Shown piece by piece: positions 34,030-43,285 of a stretch of 64,000 nucleotides of DNA. The stretch lies in assembly GCA_902168085.1 (NCBI GenBank), contig CABHOP010000052.1:1-64000 (forward strand), given 5' to 3'. The notes below the pieces were generated by a model that was not told the origin of the DNA, did no database searches, and saw nothing but the letters and a program-made list of their open reading frames with translations. How positions within the stretch are numbered: the stretch's first letter is position 1; each line of letters starts with the position of its first letter. This stretch comes from an uncultured Bacteroides sp. (lineage in GTDB: Bacteria > Bacteroidota > Bacteroidia > Chitinophagales > Chitinophagaceae). The position numbers and the translations under genes are program-made.

Positions 34030-34666
34030 GTATACGTTGCTTTTCACTAAATTTTTTAAACGGTATATACCCGATGTACTTATTCTTTACTTCAAATGGT
34101 ACACACAGCTCTTTATCTAACTCTTTGATCTGTTTTGCAGGTGTACCGCCAATAATACAGTACCCTTCAGGATAAGATTTTGTTACTACTGCTCCAGCAG
34201 CTACTATTGTCCAATCGCCAAGGGTAACACCCGGCATTATTTTAGCACCCGCACCTATCCAGCAATATTTACCAATCTTCACAGGTGCCAGTATATGCTT
34301 ACGTGAGTCATACACATCATGATTGGCAGTAACAATGACAACATTAGGTGCTATTTGTGTATAATCTCCTATCTCCAATCCTCCACGGCCAGTTATGTAG
34401 CATCCGCCCATTATGCCTGGATACGCATCTATACCTATTTTTATGTATTCTACATCATATACCTTACTGGTCCAGTGTACCGGCCAATATGCTTTTCTAT
34501 TGCCGCCTATATTTAACACCTTCTGAACAAACCAAAATTTAAAGTTTACATAACCTTGGTAGTCAGTAGTTTGATACAGAAAACGAAAGTATGGTAACGG
34601 TTTCGTAAACAGCAGTACAAATATCTGCAGCGGATTTTTAAGCAAATACAGTACTTTTTCTTTCAC
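34019..34666 (-). CDS. Hexapeptide-repeat acyltransferase
   Basis: 215 residues. A hydrophobic N-terminal half (PLQIFVLLFTKPLPYFRFLY) is followed by hexapeptide repeats from about residue 80: GRGGLEIGDYTQIAPNVVIVTANHDVYD, with the catalytic His near residue 116, then CWIGAGAKIMPGVTLGDWTIVAAGAVVTK. It resembles maltose/sugar O-acetyltransferases of polysaccharide loci. Probably O-acetylates or N-acylates a sugar of the repeat. Its 3' end overlaps the wbpG-like gene start; the GT2 gene upstream ends 2 bases before it. Confidence 0.85.
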   Translation of the reverse strand: MKEKVLYLLKNPLQIFVLLFTKPLPYFRFLYQTTDYQGYVNFKFWFVQKVLNIGGNRKAYWPVHWTSKVYDVEYIKIGIDAYPGIMGGCYITGRGGLEIGDYTQIAPNVVIVTANHDVYDSRKHILAPVKIGKYCWIGAGAKIMPGVTLGDWTIVAAGAVVTKSYPEGYCIIGGTPAKQIKELDKELCVPFEVKNKYIGYIPFKKFSEKQRIHER

Positions 34667-34668
34667 AC

Positions 34669-35508
34669 TTAGTGTTTTGATTGTATTGACATTATTGTCA
34701 GCTTCTCCCTAACGCTCGCTATGTCCATTTTCATTATCGACTTTATCGCTTCCATCCTTAAGCTGCGATTAGAACGCTTTATCACTGCCTTAACCGTACT
34801 CTTATCCAAAGGACAGTCATCTGACAACAGGTATTTCATCTTAATATCCGCATACAGCTTTACAAATTTCCTATAGCTATTCATTTCCTGTGCATCGTGT
34901 TCGCGATACCACACTATGCCATCCGGCATCAGCACTACAGGATATTTCTGGCCAAGACGGTTCCACATCTCAAAGTCACCCGCCATACGTATATTATTAA
35001 AACCACCTACTGCATCAAAAACATCTTTCTTAATGATGGCAGACAACGGAGCTTTGTGAAAAATACCCGGCCCTAAGTAGTTATATTCATATGCTTCCTT
35101 TGGAGAAAGAATAAAGGGGAATGGCTGCTTATAATATTGAAGTAATGAGCATAAACCCCAACCGGCAGTTGGAAACTGCTCCATCATGCTTATCAAAATT
35201 TCCAACCCGGTAGGATATATATAATCATCGGCATCCACATATTTCAGGTATTTTCCTGTGGCATACGCAGCTGCCTGATTTCGGTTGGGATAATCCCCCA
35301 GATTCTTCGGGTTCTGATACACTTTTACACGGCTATCTTTATCTGCATAGCTCTTAGCTATACGCACTGTATCATCTTTCGAGCCATCATCTACAATAAT
35401 CAATTCAAAATTCTGATAGGTAGATGCCAATACACTTTCAATAGCTACACCTATGTATTTTTCACGATTATATGATGTCATTAATACACTAACCAGTGGT
35501 GCGCTCAT
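34669..35508 (-). CDS. Glycosyltransferase family 2
   Basis: 279 residues, GT-A fold. VSVLMTSYNREKYIGVAIESVL at the start, VDDGSKDDT near residue 39, metal-binding DADD near residue 92, and MAGDFEMWNRLGQKYP near residue 175. Single-domain cytoplasmic enzyme adding one sugar. One base separates it from the next GT2 gene. Donor unknown. Confidence 0.88.
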   Translation of the reverse strand: MSAPLVSVLMTSYNREKYIGVAIESVLASTYQNFELIIVDDGSKDDTVRIAKSYADKDSRVKVYQNPKNLGDYPNRNQAAAYATGKYLKYVDADDYIYPTGLEILISMMEQFPTAGWGLCSLLQYYKQPFPFILSPKEAYEYNYLGPGIFHKAPLSAIIKKDVFDAVGGFNNIRMAGDFEMWNRLGQKYPVVLMPDGIVWYREHDAQEMNSYRKFVKLYADIKMKYLLSDDCPLDKSTVKAVIKRSNRSLRMEAIKSIMKMDIASVREKLTIMSIQSKH

Positions 35509-35509
35509 A

Positions 35510-36505
35510 TTATTTCTTTACAGGAATTGGTGGTTTACCACAATATTCAGTATGCACTTTGGTAAGGTTGTCTTCGCTTATAGCAAGTGCATCGGTAAAT
35601 AAGCGATAGGCTGCTTTGGCAGCGTTATGCATATCTAAATTATATTTCACCCATTTGATTTTCTCCCTGTTAGTCATCGGCCCGCTTATCCATACCACCT
35701 TAATCAACCTAAGCAGGTCTATAAAACCCATTTCAGGTTTTGGTGGTATAAAGCCAAAATGCCTGTACCTGAAGTATAGCGTAGTTAATGTACGTTTAAA
35801 AGTAAAGTCTTTGTTCTCCAAATGATAATGGTATACCATTGCCTCCGGATTGTATGCTATTGTATATCCCTTAGATAAAGCATCCTTTGCCCAAATGGCA
35901 TCTTCAGAATAAGATGTAACCTGGAAGGGTATCTCTTTTAAAGCAGTGGCCTTATACAAAGCGGTAACGTCATCCCAACCACACGCATTCTTCAGCTCGG
36001 CAGGTGACAATGCCGCTAGTTCTTCTCTTGTAAATTTCAATGTCCTGATGCCCGATTTAGATACCGGTCTATACCACTCTGCCGGGTTCTTATCTATTTC
36101 GTGCGGCACTACCTGTTTACCACAAACTGCCATTACATCTTCACTGCTAAAGCCCTCCAACATTTTCTTTATCCAATCTTCATCATATGGCCTTGCATCG
36201 CCTACTGTCAATAATAAGAATGCTCCTTTGGCATGCCTTACGCCTACGTTCCGTGTTTCTCCGTGATTAAACTCGTTAGGGTTTATATGGATGATTTTCA
36301 CCTTTTCATATTCTTTCAGAATATCCAATGTGCCATCGGTAGAACCAGAGTCCAGGACAATAATTTCTTCTACTGCTATCGATTGGCTCAGGATGCCCTC
36401 AATGCACGCCCTTATTTTTGAGGCTTCATTCTTTACAGGTATAATAACAGATATAGACGCGTTTTGCATGATTTCTATATTGCTCTTTATACTAGTTTGC
36501 GCCAT
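35510..36505 (-). CDS. Glycosyltransferase family 2 (rhamnosyltransferase-like)
   Basis: 331 residues. ISVIIPVKNEASKIRACIEGIL, LDSGSTDGTLDIL and NPNEFNHGETRNVGVRHAKG are typical of WbbL/RfbF-like GT2 enzymes; the metal motif position reads TVGDARP. The ATG at 36505 overlaps the epimerase gene by 19 bases; a second in-frame ATG at 36469 starts only a few residues before the conserved domain and is an equally reasonable start. Specificity is uncertain. Confidence 0.85.
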   Translation of the reverse strand: MAQTSIKSNIEIMQNASISVIIPVKNEASKIRACIEGILSQSIAVEEIIVLDSGSTDGTLDILKEYEKVKIIHINPNEFNHGETRNVGVRHAKGAFLLLTVGDARPYDEDWIKKMLEGFSSEDVMAVCGKQVVPHEIDKNPAEWYRPVSKSGIRTLKFTREELAALSPAELKNACGWDDVTALYKATALKEIPFQVTSYSEDAIWAKDALSKGYTIAYNPEAMVYHYHLENKDFTFKRTLTTLYFRYRHFGFIPPKPEMGFIDLLRLIKVVWISGPMTNREKIKWVKYNLDMHNAAKAAYRLFTDALAISEDNLTKVHTEYCGKPPIPVKK

Positions 36506-37491
36506 GAAGGAGGCATATTTTTTTCTACCTCTATGTTTTTAAATTTCTCTCCCTGCCTTGGCCCTTTAGCCTTTGCATCTTCTACCATTCGTTCTATACC
36601 CTCTTTCAGCGGTATGTTTTTTATCAGATGGCCGAAGTATTGATGTACCTTATCATGATTGGAATAGGCGTGCACCACCTCATTTCTCGATTCAAGAAAA
36701 TCTATCTGCTCTTTTACTTCAAATGCATCGCATACAATCGTAGCAAGATCCTTTACTGTATATGGAGTATCTGCACCAATATTAAATACCTGATTGTAAG
36801 TTTCAGGCATTTCTATGCTTTTTGCAATAATAGGCGCTACATCATCTATATGGCTAAACGCCCGGGTTTGCATACCATCGCCAAAAATGGTAAGCTTTTT
36901 TCCCTGCATTATCTGGTTCATGAAAATACCCACCACATTGCGATAAGGATCGCCAATATTTTGCCTTTCACCATACACATTATGCGGTCTGAAGATGATA
37001 AAATCCATCCCGAACATTTCATGTGCGGAAAGCAGATCCTGCTCTACTGCCAGTTTAGATATGCCGTAGGGATCTTCCGGTTGTGGTGTCATATCTTCTT
37101 TCATCGGCAGTTGGTTCTTCCCATATACTGCTATCGATGAGGTAAATACAAAACATTTAACCGTACCTGTATTTATAGATGCATTTATCAGGTTGATACT
37201 GCCTATCAGGTTGTTGGTATAATTAAACCTGCGGATAAAATGGCTCAGTCCTTCTGCAGCATATGCTGCCAGGTGGAATACATAGGTAAACCTATGCTCT
37301 TCAAAAAGTTTATTTACAAGGTCTACATCATTTATTGACCCTTCCACGAATTGTGCTTTGGGATTCACATTATCTTTGAAGCCCCCTGACAGGTCATCAA
37401 GGGCTACAACATTGTAACCCGCATTTATCAAGTGATCGCAAACGTGAGAGCCAACAAATCCTGCGGCCCCGGTTACTAATACTTTATCCAT
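36487..37491 (-). CDS. NAD-dependent nucleotide-sugar epimerase/dehydratase
   Basis: 334 residues, extended short-chain dehydrogenase. VTGAAGFVGSHVCDHL at residues 6-21 binds NAD, SSIAVYG near residue 118 and Tyr-x3-Lys in DPYGISKLAVEQ near residue 142 form the active site, and RPHNVYGERQ follows. It is most like UDP-glucose/UDP-GlcNAc 4-epimerases (GalE/WbpP group). It should supply an epimerised UDP sugar for the repeat; exact substrate not determinable. Confidence 0.85.
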   Translation of the reverse strand: MDKVLVTGAAGFVGSHVCDHLINAGYNVVALDDLSGGFKDNVNPKAQFVEGSINDVDLVNKLFEEHRFTYVFHLAAYAAEGLSHFIRRFNYTNNLIGSINLINASINTGTVKCFVFTSSIAVYGKNQLPMKEDMTPQPEDPYGISKLAVEQDLLSAHEMFGMDFIIFRPHNVYGERQNIGDPYRNVVGIFMNQIMQGKKLTIFGDGMQTRAFSHIDDVAPIIAKSIEMPETYNQVFNIGADTPYTVKDLATIVCDAFEVKEQIDFLESRNEVVHAYSNHDKVHQYFGHLIKNIPLKEGIERMVEDAKAKGPRQGEKFKNIEVEKNMPPSWRKLV

Positions 37492-37512
37492 TATCCTTTT
37501 TGTTTAATTTTT

Positions 37513-38553
37513 TTAATTCACTTGTTGGAATGCTTTGTTCAATTGAAGCTTATGCTTACCTATATTTTCTTCAGTTGCAGGGACTATGCTTTCTATCTTT
37601 TTGCTGAAGTAGTTATTTATATATGGTATGCGTGATAGCTTAAATTGTGCCGATGCCAGGTAGTTGCGCATCAGTTTCACTTCGCGCTTGCCATATAAGT
37701 TTATTGAACTGCAATAGTTAATAGTGTTGGCAGCTTCTGCATAATGCCCGCCCTTTATAGCTGCTATTATAATGCTGTTTGCCATTACCCTTACACCTGT
37801 TTTATATTTCTGCAATACACCTAGTTCATTCATCCGCTGGCAGGTATAGGTCAATACTTTTATACGGCTTTGTATTTTAGGCAGTGCGTTGTATCCCACT
37901 CTTGATAAACTATCATCTGAAACACGCAGGAATACATCCGGCAACAGGTCCATTCGTTTTTTAAACTTTACGGGCCATAGCAGGCTACGTATATGCAGTT
38001 CTATATCCTGCCAAAGTTTTAGCTCTTCATGCCACATGCCTATCTCTACAAACTTTGATTTTTTCCAAAGCGTGCCTGTACCCTGGCAAATAGCATCGCC
38101 TTTCAATATTCTTAGCAGGTCATCTTCCCCTGTTTCTATATTCCAAAGCAGGTTCAGGTCATCCAGTTTTTTACTGAAGAGCATCATAGGAAAGATGATA
38201 AAGTCACATTCTGCATCTTTCTCCATAGCATTTACCCTTTGCTGCAGGCAATAAGGTGCCAGCACATCATCGGTATCTAAAAATATCAGGTAGTCGCCGG
38301 TAGCATTTTCTATGGCAATATTCCTGCAGGCACAGGGCCCTTTGGGGTCACGATGTCGCTGCAATACTTTTACACGACTATCCTGCTGTGCATATGCGCG
38401 CAATACTTCCATGCTTTCATCTGTGCTGCCATCATCTACTATCATCCACTCCCAATGCGGGTAGGTTTGATTGAAGATAGATGCCGCTGTTTCGTGCACT
38501 ATATAGGCACGATTGAAGCTGGGCGTAATGATAGATACTACTTTATTGCTCAT
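37513..38553 (-). CDS. Glycosyltransferase family 2
   Basis: 346 residues. VSIITPSFNRAYIVHETAASIF, VDDGSTDESMEVL near residue 39, and FLDTDDVLAP near residue 93 with the DxD motif; GTGTLWKKSKFVEIGMWHEELKLWQDIELHIR near residue 158 carries the catalytic-region acidic residues. A ~100-residue helical tail follows. Four-base overlap with the upstream wbpG-like gene. Donor unknown. Confidence 0.87.
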   Translation of the reverse strand: MSNKVVSIITPSFNRAYIVHETAASIFNQTYPHWEWMIVDDGSTDESMEVLRAYAQQDSRVKVLQRHRDPKGPCACRNIAIENATGDYLIFLDTDDVLAPYCLQQRVNAMEKDAECDFIIFPMMLFSKKLDDLNLLWNIETGEDDLLRILKGDAICQGTGTLWKKSKFVEIGMWHEELKLWQDIELHIRSLLWPVKFKKRMDLLPDVFLRVSDDSLSRVGYNALPKIQSRIKVLTYTCQRMNELGVLQKYKTGVRVMANSIIIAAIKGGHYAEAANTINYCSSINLYGKREVKLMRNYLASAQFKLSRIPYINNYFSKKIESIVPATEENIGKHKLQLNKAFQQVN

Positions 38554-39689
38554 GAGGCTTTGCGGGCGCCTGTTAAGGATTTAAACATTTCCCATAGTGG
38601 GCGTAGTGGCTTTAATATCGGGTAATAATGAAACATCGACCCTTCCGTATCAAAGTCCCAATGGCTCCTGGCGGGCTGTTTCATTATAGCATCAAATTCT
38701 TCCGCAGTAAGGCCTAATTTTTTAAGCACAAACTCCTTGTCTACTTTTAATAGTTCAGCATCGTAAGGCGGCGTTTTCATTTCTTCCAATGCCTGTTCTT
38801 TCGTTATTTGCCCTGAACATATTAGGCTCGATAAGTGTGCCTTTCGTTTATCTACGCCAAATTTCACCGGCAAGATATAGCCCTGATAAAAACGTGTCCA
38901 GATGCTTTCATAGTGCTTACCACCGTAATCTCTCCAATCAAGCTCCTTTTGTAAAAGTTTTTTGATATCATCTTTTACATATGGCAACCAGTTGAGATAG
39001 TTCACAAATTCCACGCCCGATTCTTTGATGAAACGTTTCATCTTTTTATCGAGGAACGGGAAGGTAACCAGCTTTTTTTGTCCAAAGGCTTTGTGTATCG
39101 CCTTTATATTGATGTAATCTTTTTTATTGTAAGTCCAGTGATAGGGTAGGATACCTTCAGTAACTACATTATGGCCGCCCAACACGTATTTAATATCATT
39201 ATCGCGCGCTATTTTGAACATAGTACCATATATAGCATGGTCGGTCAGTACTTCAATATCTATAACAGAAGCTTTGAGATATGCCAGTTGCAGGTCTTTA
39301 AACTCTTCCCAGTCTATCACGTAGGTATATAAATCGAACCCAAGCTTATTCACGATGTTATGAATATTCATCACTGCCATCTCGCTATTCCACCCATTAT
39401 CAAAATGCACACAAAGTGCATTCAGCCCTAACTCTTTTGCTTTATAGGCAACATAACTGCTATCTACGCCACCGCTTAGGCCTATCAGGCAGTCGTACTT
39501 GCGGCTGCTGCCGTAGGCTTTTATTTCTGCTACTGTTTTTTTAAGCAATGCCTCTGCCTCGCTGCCTGTTTTCAAAAAAAGCCTGGCTTCGTTGTCATAA
39601 TAATGACAATGATTGCACACACCATTTTCATCAATCACTAGATTGGGGTCGTCGCTACTATCCAGTATGCACCTTTTACAATACAGCAT
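38550..39689 (-). CDS. WbpG-like N-acetyl sugar amidotransferase, copy 2 (intact Cys4 site)
   Basis: 379 residues. The N-terminus has Cys4-x2-Cys7 and Cys25-x2-Cys28, a complete likely zinc site as in WbpG/PseA proteins. The PP-loop SGGVDSSY starts at residue 72. The block YGGKHYESIWTRFYQGYI near residue 270 and KRKAHLSSLICSGQITKEQAL are shared with copies 1 and 3. Predicted to convert a sugar acetamido to an acetamidino group using ATP and ammonia. One-base overlap with copy 3, so the two are translated in tandem. Confidence 0.92.
   Translation of the reverse strand: MLYCKRCILDSSDDPNLVIDENGVCNHCHYYDNEARLFLKTGSEAEALLKKTVAEIKAYGSSRKYDCLIGLSGGVDSSYVAYKAKELGLNALCVHFDNGWNSEMAVMNIHNIVNKLGFDLYTYVIDWEEFKDLQLAYLKASVIDIEVLTDHAIYGTMFKIARDNDIKYVLGGHNVVTEGILPYHWTYNKKDYINIKAIHKAFGQKKLVTFPFLDKKMKRFIKESGVEFVNYLNWLPYVKDDIKKLLQKELDWRDYGGKHYESIWTRFYQGYILPVKFGVDKRKAHLSSLICSGQITKEQALEEMKTPPYDAELLKVDKEFVLKKLGLTAEEFDAIMKQPARSHWDFDTEGSMFHYYPILKPLRPLWEMFKSLTGARKAS
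38881..38918. repeat. 38-bp exact direct repeat, copy B (within wbpG-like copy 2)
   Basis: Identical to 33200-33237 and in the same orientation, 5.7 kb away. The third wbpG-like gene has only a diverged version of this stretch (around 40010-40060), so copies 1 and 2 are the closer pair here. Confidence 0.92.
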
Positions 39690-40828
39690 TACTCTATTCT
39701 TAATACTTTTTTAACCATTAATCCTAGGGGACGTAGTGGTAGCAACGCAGGGTATTTCTGATATAAGGAAGAATGGGTATGCAGGTAATACTTATGAGGT
39801 ACTTCTTTCTTCTTCATATACGCATCAAAATATGCTTCTGTGAAATTCAATTTCTTCAAAACATACTCTTTATCTTCCTTCTGCATTTCTTCTGTATAGT
39901 CAGGCACAACCAGTATTGCTTTTGCTTCTTCTTTAGTGAGCTGGCCACTGCATATCAGGTTCGACAGGTGAGCGCGTCTTTTATCTATACCAAACTTCTT
40001 TGGCAATATATATCCCTGGTAGAAGCGTGTAAATATAGATTCGTAATGTTTACCGCCATATGGTTTCCAGCCCAGTTCATTTATCAAGATGTCCTCTACG
40101 TCTTTCTTCACATAAGGCACATAGTTCAATAAGCGCAGTATCTTAATATCCGCCTTTCTAATCTTATCCTGGAACGCTTTATCTACCAACGGGTAGTTTT
40201 TTATCTTAACTGTACCAAATCTTTTATGGATATCCATCAGGTTGGCATAGTCCATTTTTTCGTAAGACCAATGATGGGGCATTATGGATTCAGACACAAT
40301 ATTAACGCCACTAAGTATTACCTTAATACCATTGTCTATTGCAGTGCTATACATAGCGCCGTATATAGCATGGTCGGTAGGCACTTCCAGATCTACCACG
40401 CCTGCTTCAAAATAAGAACGCTGAATATCTTTAAACTCTTCCCAATCTATCACATAGGTTTGCAGGTCTATATCCAGCTTTTGAGTAACCCTTTCAATAT
40501 TTTTTACTGCCAGTTCACTGTTCCATCCATTATCAAAATGTATAGCCAGCGGGTTAAGGCCAAGTTTAGTTTTCGCAAGGTATAACAGGTAAGTGCTATC
40601 TACGCCACCACTTACACCTATCAGGCAATCATACTTTCCTTTTTTGTTGGCCTTGGCATACGCTACTATTTCGGCTACTTCTTTTTCGCCGGCTTCGCCA
40701 TACTTCACATAATCTTTTTCCAGTTGCAGGTATTCATGATAATAATTGCATACGCCATTCTCATCGAATGAGATGTTAGGATCATCATGTGTATCGAACA
40801 ACAATTTGGTACACTCCCTATATTCCAT
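39689..40828 (-). CDS. WbpG-like N-acetyl sugar amidotransferase, copy 3
   Basis: 379 residues. PP-loop VSGGVDSTYLLY near residue 75 and the YGGKHYESIFTRFYQGYI block are intact. Of the four N-terminal Cys positions two remain (Cys6 and Cys27); the partner positions are Glu/Arg-region and Tyr (CNYY instead of CNHC). Its Trp-x-Ser/Glu segment after the PP-loop (DNGWNSELAVKNIERV) is shared with the other copies. It is transcribed just before copy 2, after a GT-B glycosyltransferase. Same predicted chemistry; whether it acts on a different sugar is unknown. Confidence 0.9.
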   Translation of the reverse strand: MEYRECTKLLFDTHDDPNISFDENGVCNYYHEYLQLEKDYVKYGEAGEKEVAEIVAYAKANKKGKYDCLIGVSGGVDSTYLLYLAKTKLGLNPLAIHFDNGWNSELAVKNIERVTQKLDIDLQTYVIDWEEFKDIQRSYFEAGVVDLEVPTDHAIYGAMYSTAIDNGIKVILSGVNIVSESIMPHHWSYEKMDYANLMDIHKRFGTVKIKNYPLVDKAFQDKIRKADIKILRLLNYVPYVKKDVEDILINELGWKPYGGKHYESIFTRFYQGYILPKKFGIDKRRAHLSNLICSGQLTKEEAKAILVVPDYTEEMQKEDKEYVLKKLNFTEAYFDAYMKKKEVPHKYYLHTHSSLYQKYPALLPLRPLGLMVKKVLRIE

Positions 40829-40835
40829 TGTAATA

Positions 40836-42029
40836 CTATAACGTTTTAAAAACTTCAGCCATTTTCTCCACTTCTTTTTCGCCGGCTACACTTTCGGCTG
40901 CTATATGTGCATTGGCTTTCAGCCTTACCACATCCTCTTTGGTAAGATTGTTTATCAACGCAGCAATGGCGGATACGGTGTTTTCGCCGGCCACATATCC
41001 TATATCATAGCCTTCCACCACTCGCTTCATTTCTACATACGGGCCTATCACAATACCCAATCTTGCCTGTATAAATTCATAAAGCTTATTGGGCAGATAA
41101 TGCTGCATATTGAAGTTGCTACTGTTATCATACATGTAAAAACCCACATCAAAGCGATTAATATGTTCGCAGATAGCAGCAGTAGACACCGGTGGAATAA
41201 GAAAACAATGTGGCCTTTTATCTATTTCAGCTTTCAGGTAATCGAAGTATGCCTGATCGTGCGGGCTGGGCACTAGCATAAAATAGAACTCAAACCTGTT
41301 TGCATCCACCGCATCCGCTATCTGTATCATCAACTCCAGCTTACGGTTTTTATTAGCAATACCGTGATGGACGAGCTTTATCTTATCATGGGTAGCAGTA
41401 GGTTGCAAGTTCTTATAAACCGTAGCATTGGTAACCAATACCTGCTTACCCGCTGCTAAAGAAAAATCACGTTCATACCTATCTTGTATCCCCTGGCATA
41501 CATTAAATATCTTATAGCAGCTACCCAGAAAATCTTTTCCTATTTTATTCAATCGTTTTCGGCGTGCTTCCCAGCCTTCATATTCACTAAACTGTTCAGG
41601 ATAAAATTCATGCGCGTTAAATATCAATCGGGCATTGAGCCTTTTTGCTATGAAATAAGATAACGGCAGATTGTGCAGATGATGAGCTATAACACTTGTT
41701 ATATTATAGTCCTTATGTTCCACCACAGCTAATATCTGTTGTGCAAATCGTTTGTCGTAATAATAATTATCCGCCTTAACCTTTTCCAAAACAGGCTCAA
41801 CCGTTCTTTTATAAGCAGAAACGCTTTTCCTTATCACTGTTGGGTACGACAAGTGCTTATTCCCGGCACCTCTTTGGGGCAAATCATAACAAACTACGCC
41901 GGGATAAGATTTTGTATAAGAAAAAGCGATAGGGGTAATGCCGGCTAATACCAAGGCTTCTATCTCCTTGACAACTCTCGGTTCCTTTTCTATGTATGAA
42001 TCGCAAATGATGATAGCACTATGCTGCAT
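40836..42029 (-). CDS. GT-B fold glycosyltransferase
   Basis: 397 residues. AIIICDSYIEKEPRVVKEIEALVLAGITPIAFSY is the start of a GT4-like acceptor domain; HAHEF-like RLIFNAHEFYPEQFSEYEGWEARR near residue 140 is typical of the family; HYLPNKLYEFIQARLGIVIGPY near residue 328 is the nucleotide-sugar site. Overlaps the upstream glycosyltransferase gene by 11 bases. Specificity unknown. Confidence 0.82.
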   Translation of the reverse strand: MQHSAIIICDSYIEKEPRVVKEIEALVLAGITPIAFSYTKSYPGVVCYDLPQRGAGNKHLSYPTVIRKSVSAYKRTVEPVLEKVKADNYYYDKRFAQQILAVVEHKDYNITSVIAHHLHNLPLSYFIAKRLNARLIFNAHEFYPEQFSEYEGWEARRKRLNKIGKDFLGSCYKIFNVCQGIQDRYERDFSLAAGKQVLVTNATVYKNLQPTATHDKIKLVHHGIANKNRKLELMIQIADAVDANRFEFYFMLVPSPHDQAYFDYLKAEIDKRPHCFLIPPVSTAAICEHINRFDVGFYMYDNSSNFNMQHYLPNKLYEFIQARLGIVIGPYVEMKRVVEGYDIGYVAGENTVSAIAALINNLTKEDVVRLKANAHIAAESVAGEKEVEKMAEVFKTL

Positions 42030-43284
42030 TGCGAAGGGCTTTATTGTATAGCGTATTGACGTTGTTTAAAAACGCCTTATCACCAAAATTACCTATCGCA
42101 TACTTGCGGATGCCAGCGGGTTTATAATTATTATAGTTGGCTATAATTCTATGCATAGCCGCGGCGATGTCAGACGGAGTATTTTCACAAACCGCACCTA
42201 CTTCATCATGCACTATATTCTCGGGCCCACCGCATTTGGTTACTACTACAGGCTTGCCAAATAGCATTGCTTCTATCACCACCACACCAAAGGTTTCGCT
42301 ATGGCTCGTCAATACCAGGCAATCAGCCTTTGATAAAGAATCAATTACAGCATCGCGGTTCAAATATCCCAGGAAATGTATCTTATCCTTTACAGATTTC
42401 TTGCTCTGCACATAGCTTTTCAATGTTTCTTCCAGTTCGCCATCCCCGCCTATTTGCAATGTTGCATTGGTATGTTGCGCAGCCAGTATCTCAAAAGCAT
42501 CTATCAACGCTATGTGGTTTTTTATAGGTTTAAGCTGCGCTATGATTATAAACTGAAATGCATCTATAGCCTTTTGTTCTTTCAATGTGGCTTTTGACAG
42601 CAGATAGGGATCCAGCACATTATGCAAAACATCAAAATTCAGGCCATTAAATCTGTTATTTAAATGCTCAACAAATTTCTCGCTGACAGCATTTAAACCA
42701 TCTGCATGGCTATATGCTGCAAGGATATGTTGCTGCAGTTTTTTGTCGTGAATTCTATCGTTGAACATATCGCTGCTATGTTCTGTGATAATATATTTTA
42801 CGCCGTATTTTTCTTTTATTCTATCAGCCAGAATACCGGCATATACTGCATTATGCGCATGAATGATATCCGGTGCACCATTGTCTTTTATGTATTGTTT
42901 AAAGGCCGTTAGCCCTGCCTTTACCCAACTAAAAGCCATGTTACTTTCTGTAGGTTCTGTATAATAAAAGCCGTTGATGCGGTATACGGATATTTCATCC
43001 TTTATTTCATTTCGCAGATATTTCTTTGGGTAAAACAATTTGTACAATAAAATTCTGCCCAATGTAAATATGCTATTGTTATAATTCCCTTCTCCTTTCT
43101 TACCAATCAACCCTAATAAGATATGCTTTACAAGCAAGTATATGGTAAACGACTGGCTGATAGATATGATTCCTACTTTATTACCTGCTTTTGCTAATAT
43201 AGATGCCTGCTGATATTGAAATATACCCGACGTAGGTGAATGCTCCGGCAAAAACTCTTCAGAAGGGAGAATGAGGATATGCAT
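42019..43284 (-). CDS. Glycosyltransferase family 4
   Basis: 421 residues. Opening PSEEFLPEHSPTSGIFQYQQASILAKAGNKV, TEHSSDMFNDRIHDKKLQQHILAAYSHADGLNAVSEKF near residue 165, FIIIAQLKPIKNHIALIDAFEIL near residue 245, and SETFGVVVIEAMLFGKPVVV near residue 325 with Glu-x7-Glu: a full GT4 set. Adds one residue to the lipid-linked glycan. Donor unknown. Confidence 0.9.
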   Translation of the reverse strand: MHILILPSEEFLPEHSPTSGIFQYQQASILAKAGNKVGIISISQSFTIYLLVKHILLGLIGKKGEGNYNNSIFTLGRILLYKLFYPKKYLRNEIKDEISVYRINGFYYTEPTESNMAFSWVKAGLTAFKQYIKDNGAPDIIHAHNAVYAGILADRIKEKYGVKYIITEHSSDMFNDRIHDKKLQQHILAAYSHADGLNAVSEKFVEHLNNRFNGLNFDVLHNVLDPYLLSKATLKEQKAIDAFQFIIIAQLKPIKNHIALIDAFEILAAQHTNATLQIGGDGELEETLKSYVQSKKSVKDKIHFLGYLNRDAVIDSLSKADCLVLTSHSETFGVVVIEAMLFGKPVVVTKCGGPENIVHDEVGAVCENTPSDIAAAMHRIIANYNNYKPAGIRKYAIGNFGDKAFLNNVNTLYNKALRNAA

Positions 43285-43285
43285 T

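Noticed and set aside
36628-37140. 170-codon plus-strand frame
   Set aside because: Antisense to the NAD-dependent epimerase; no domain.
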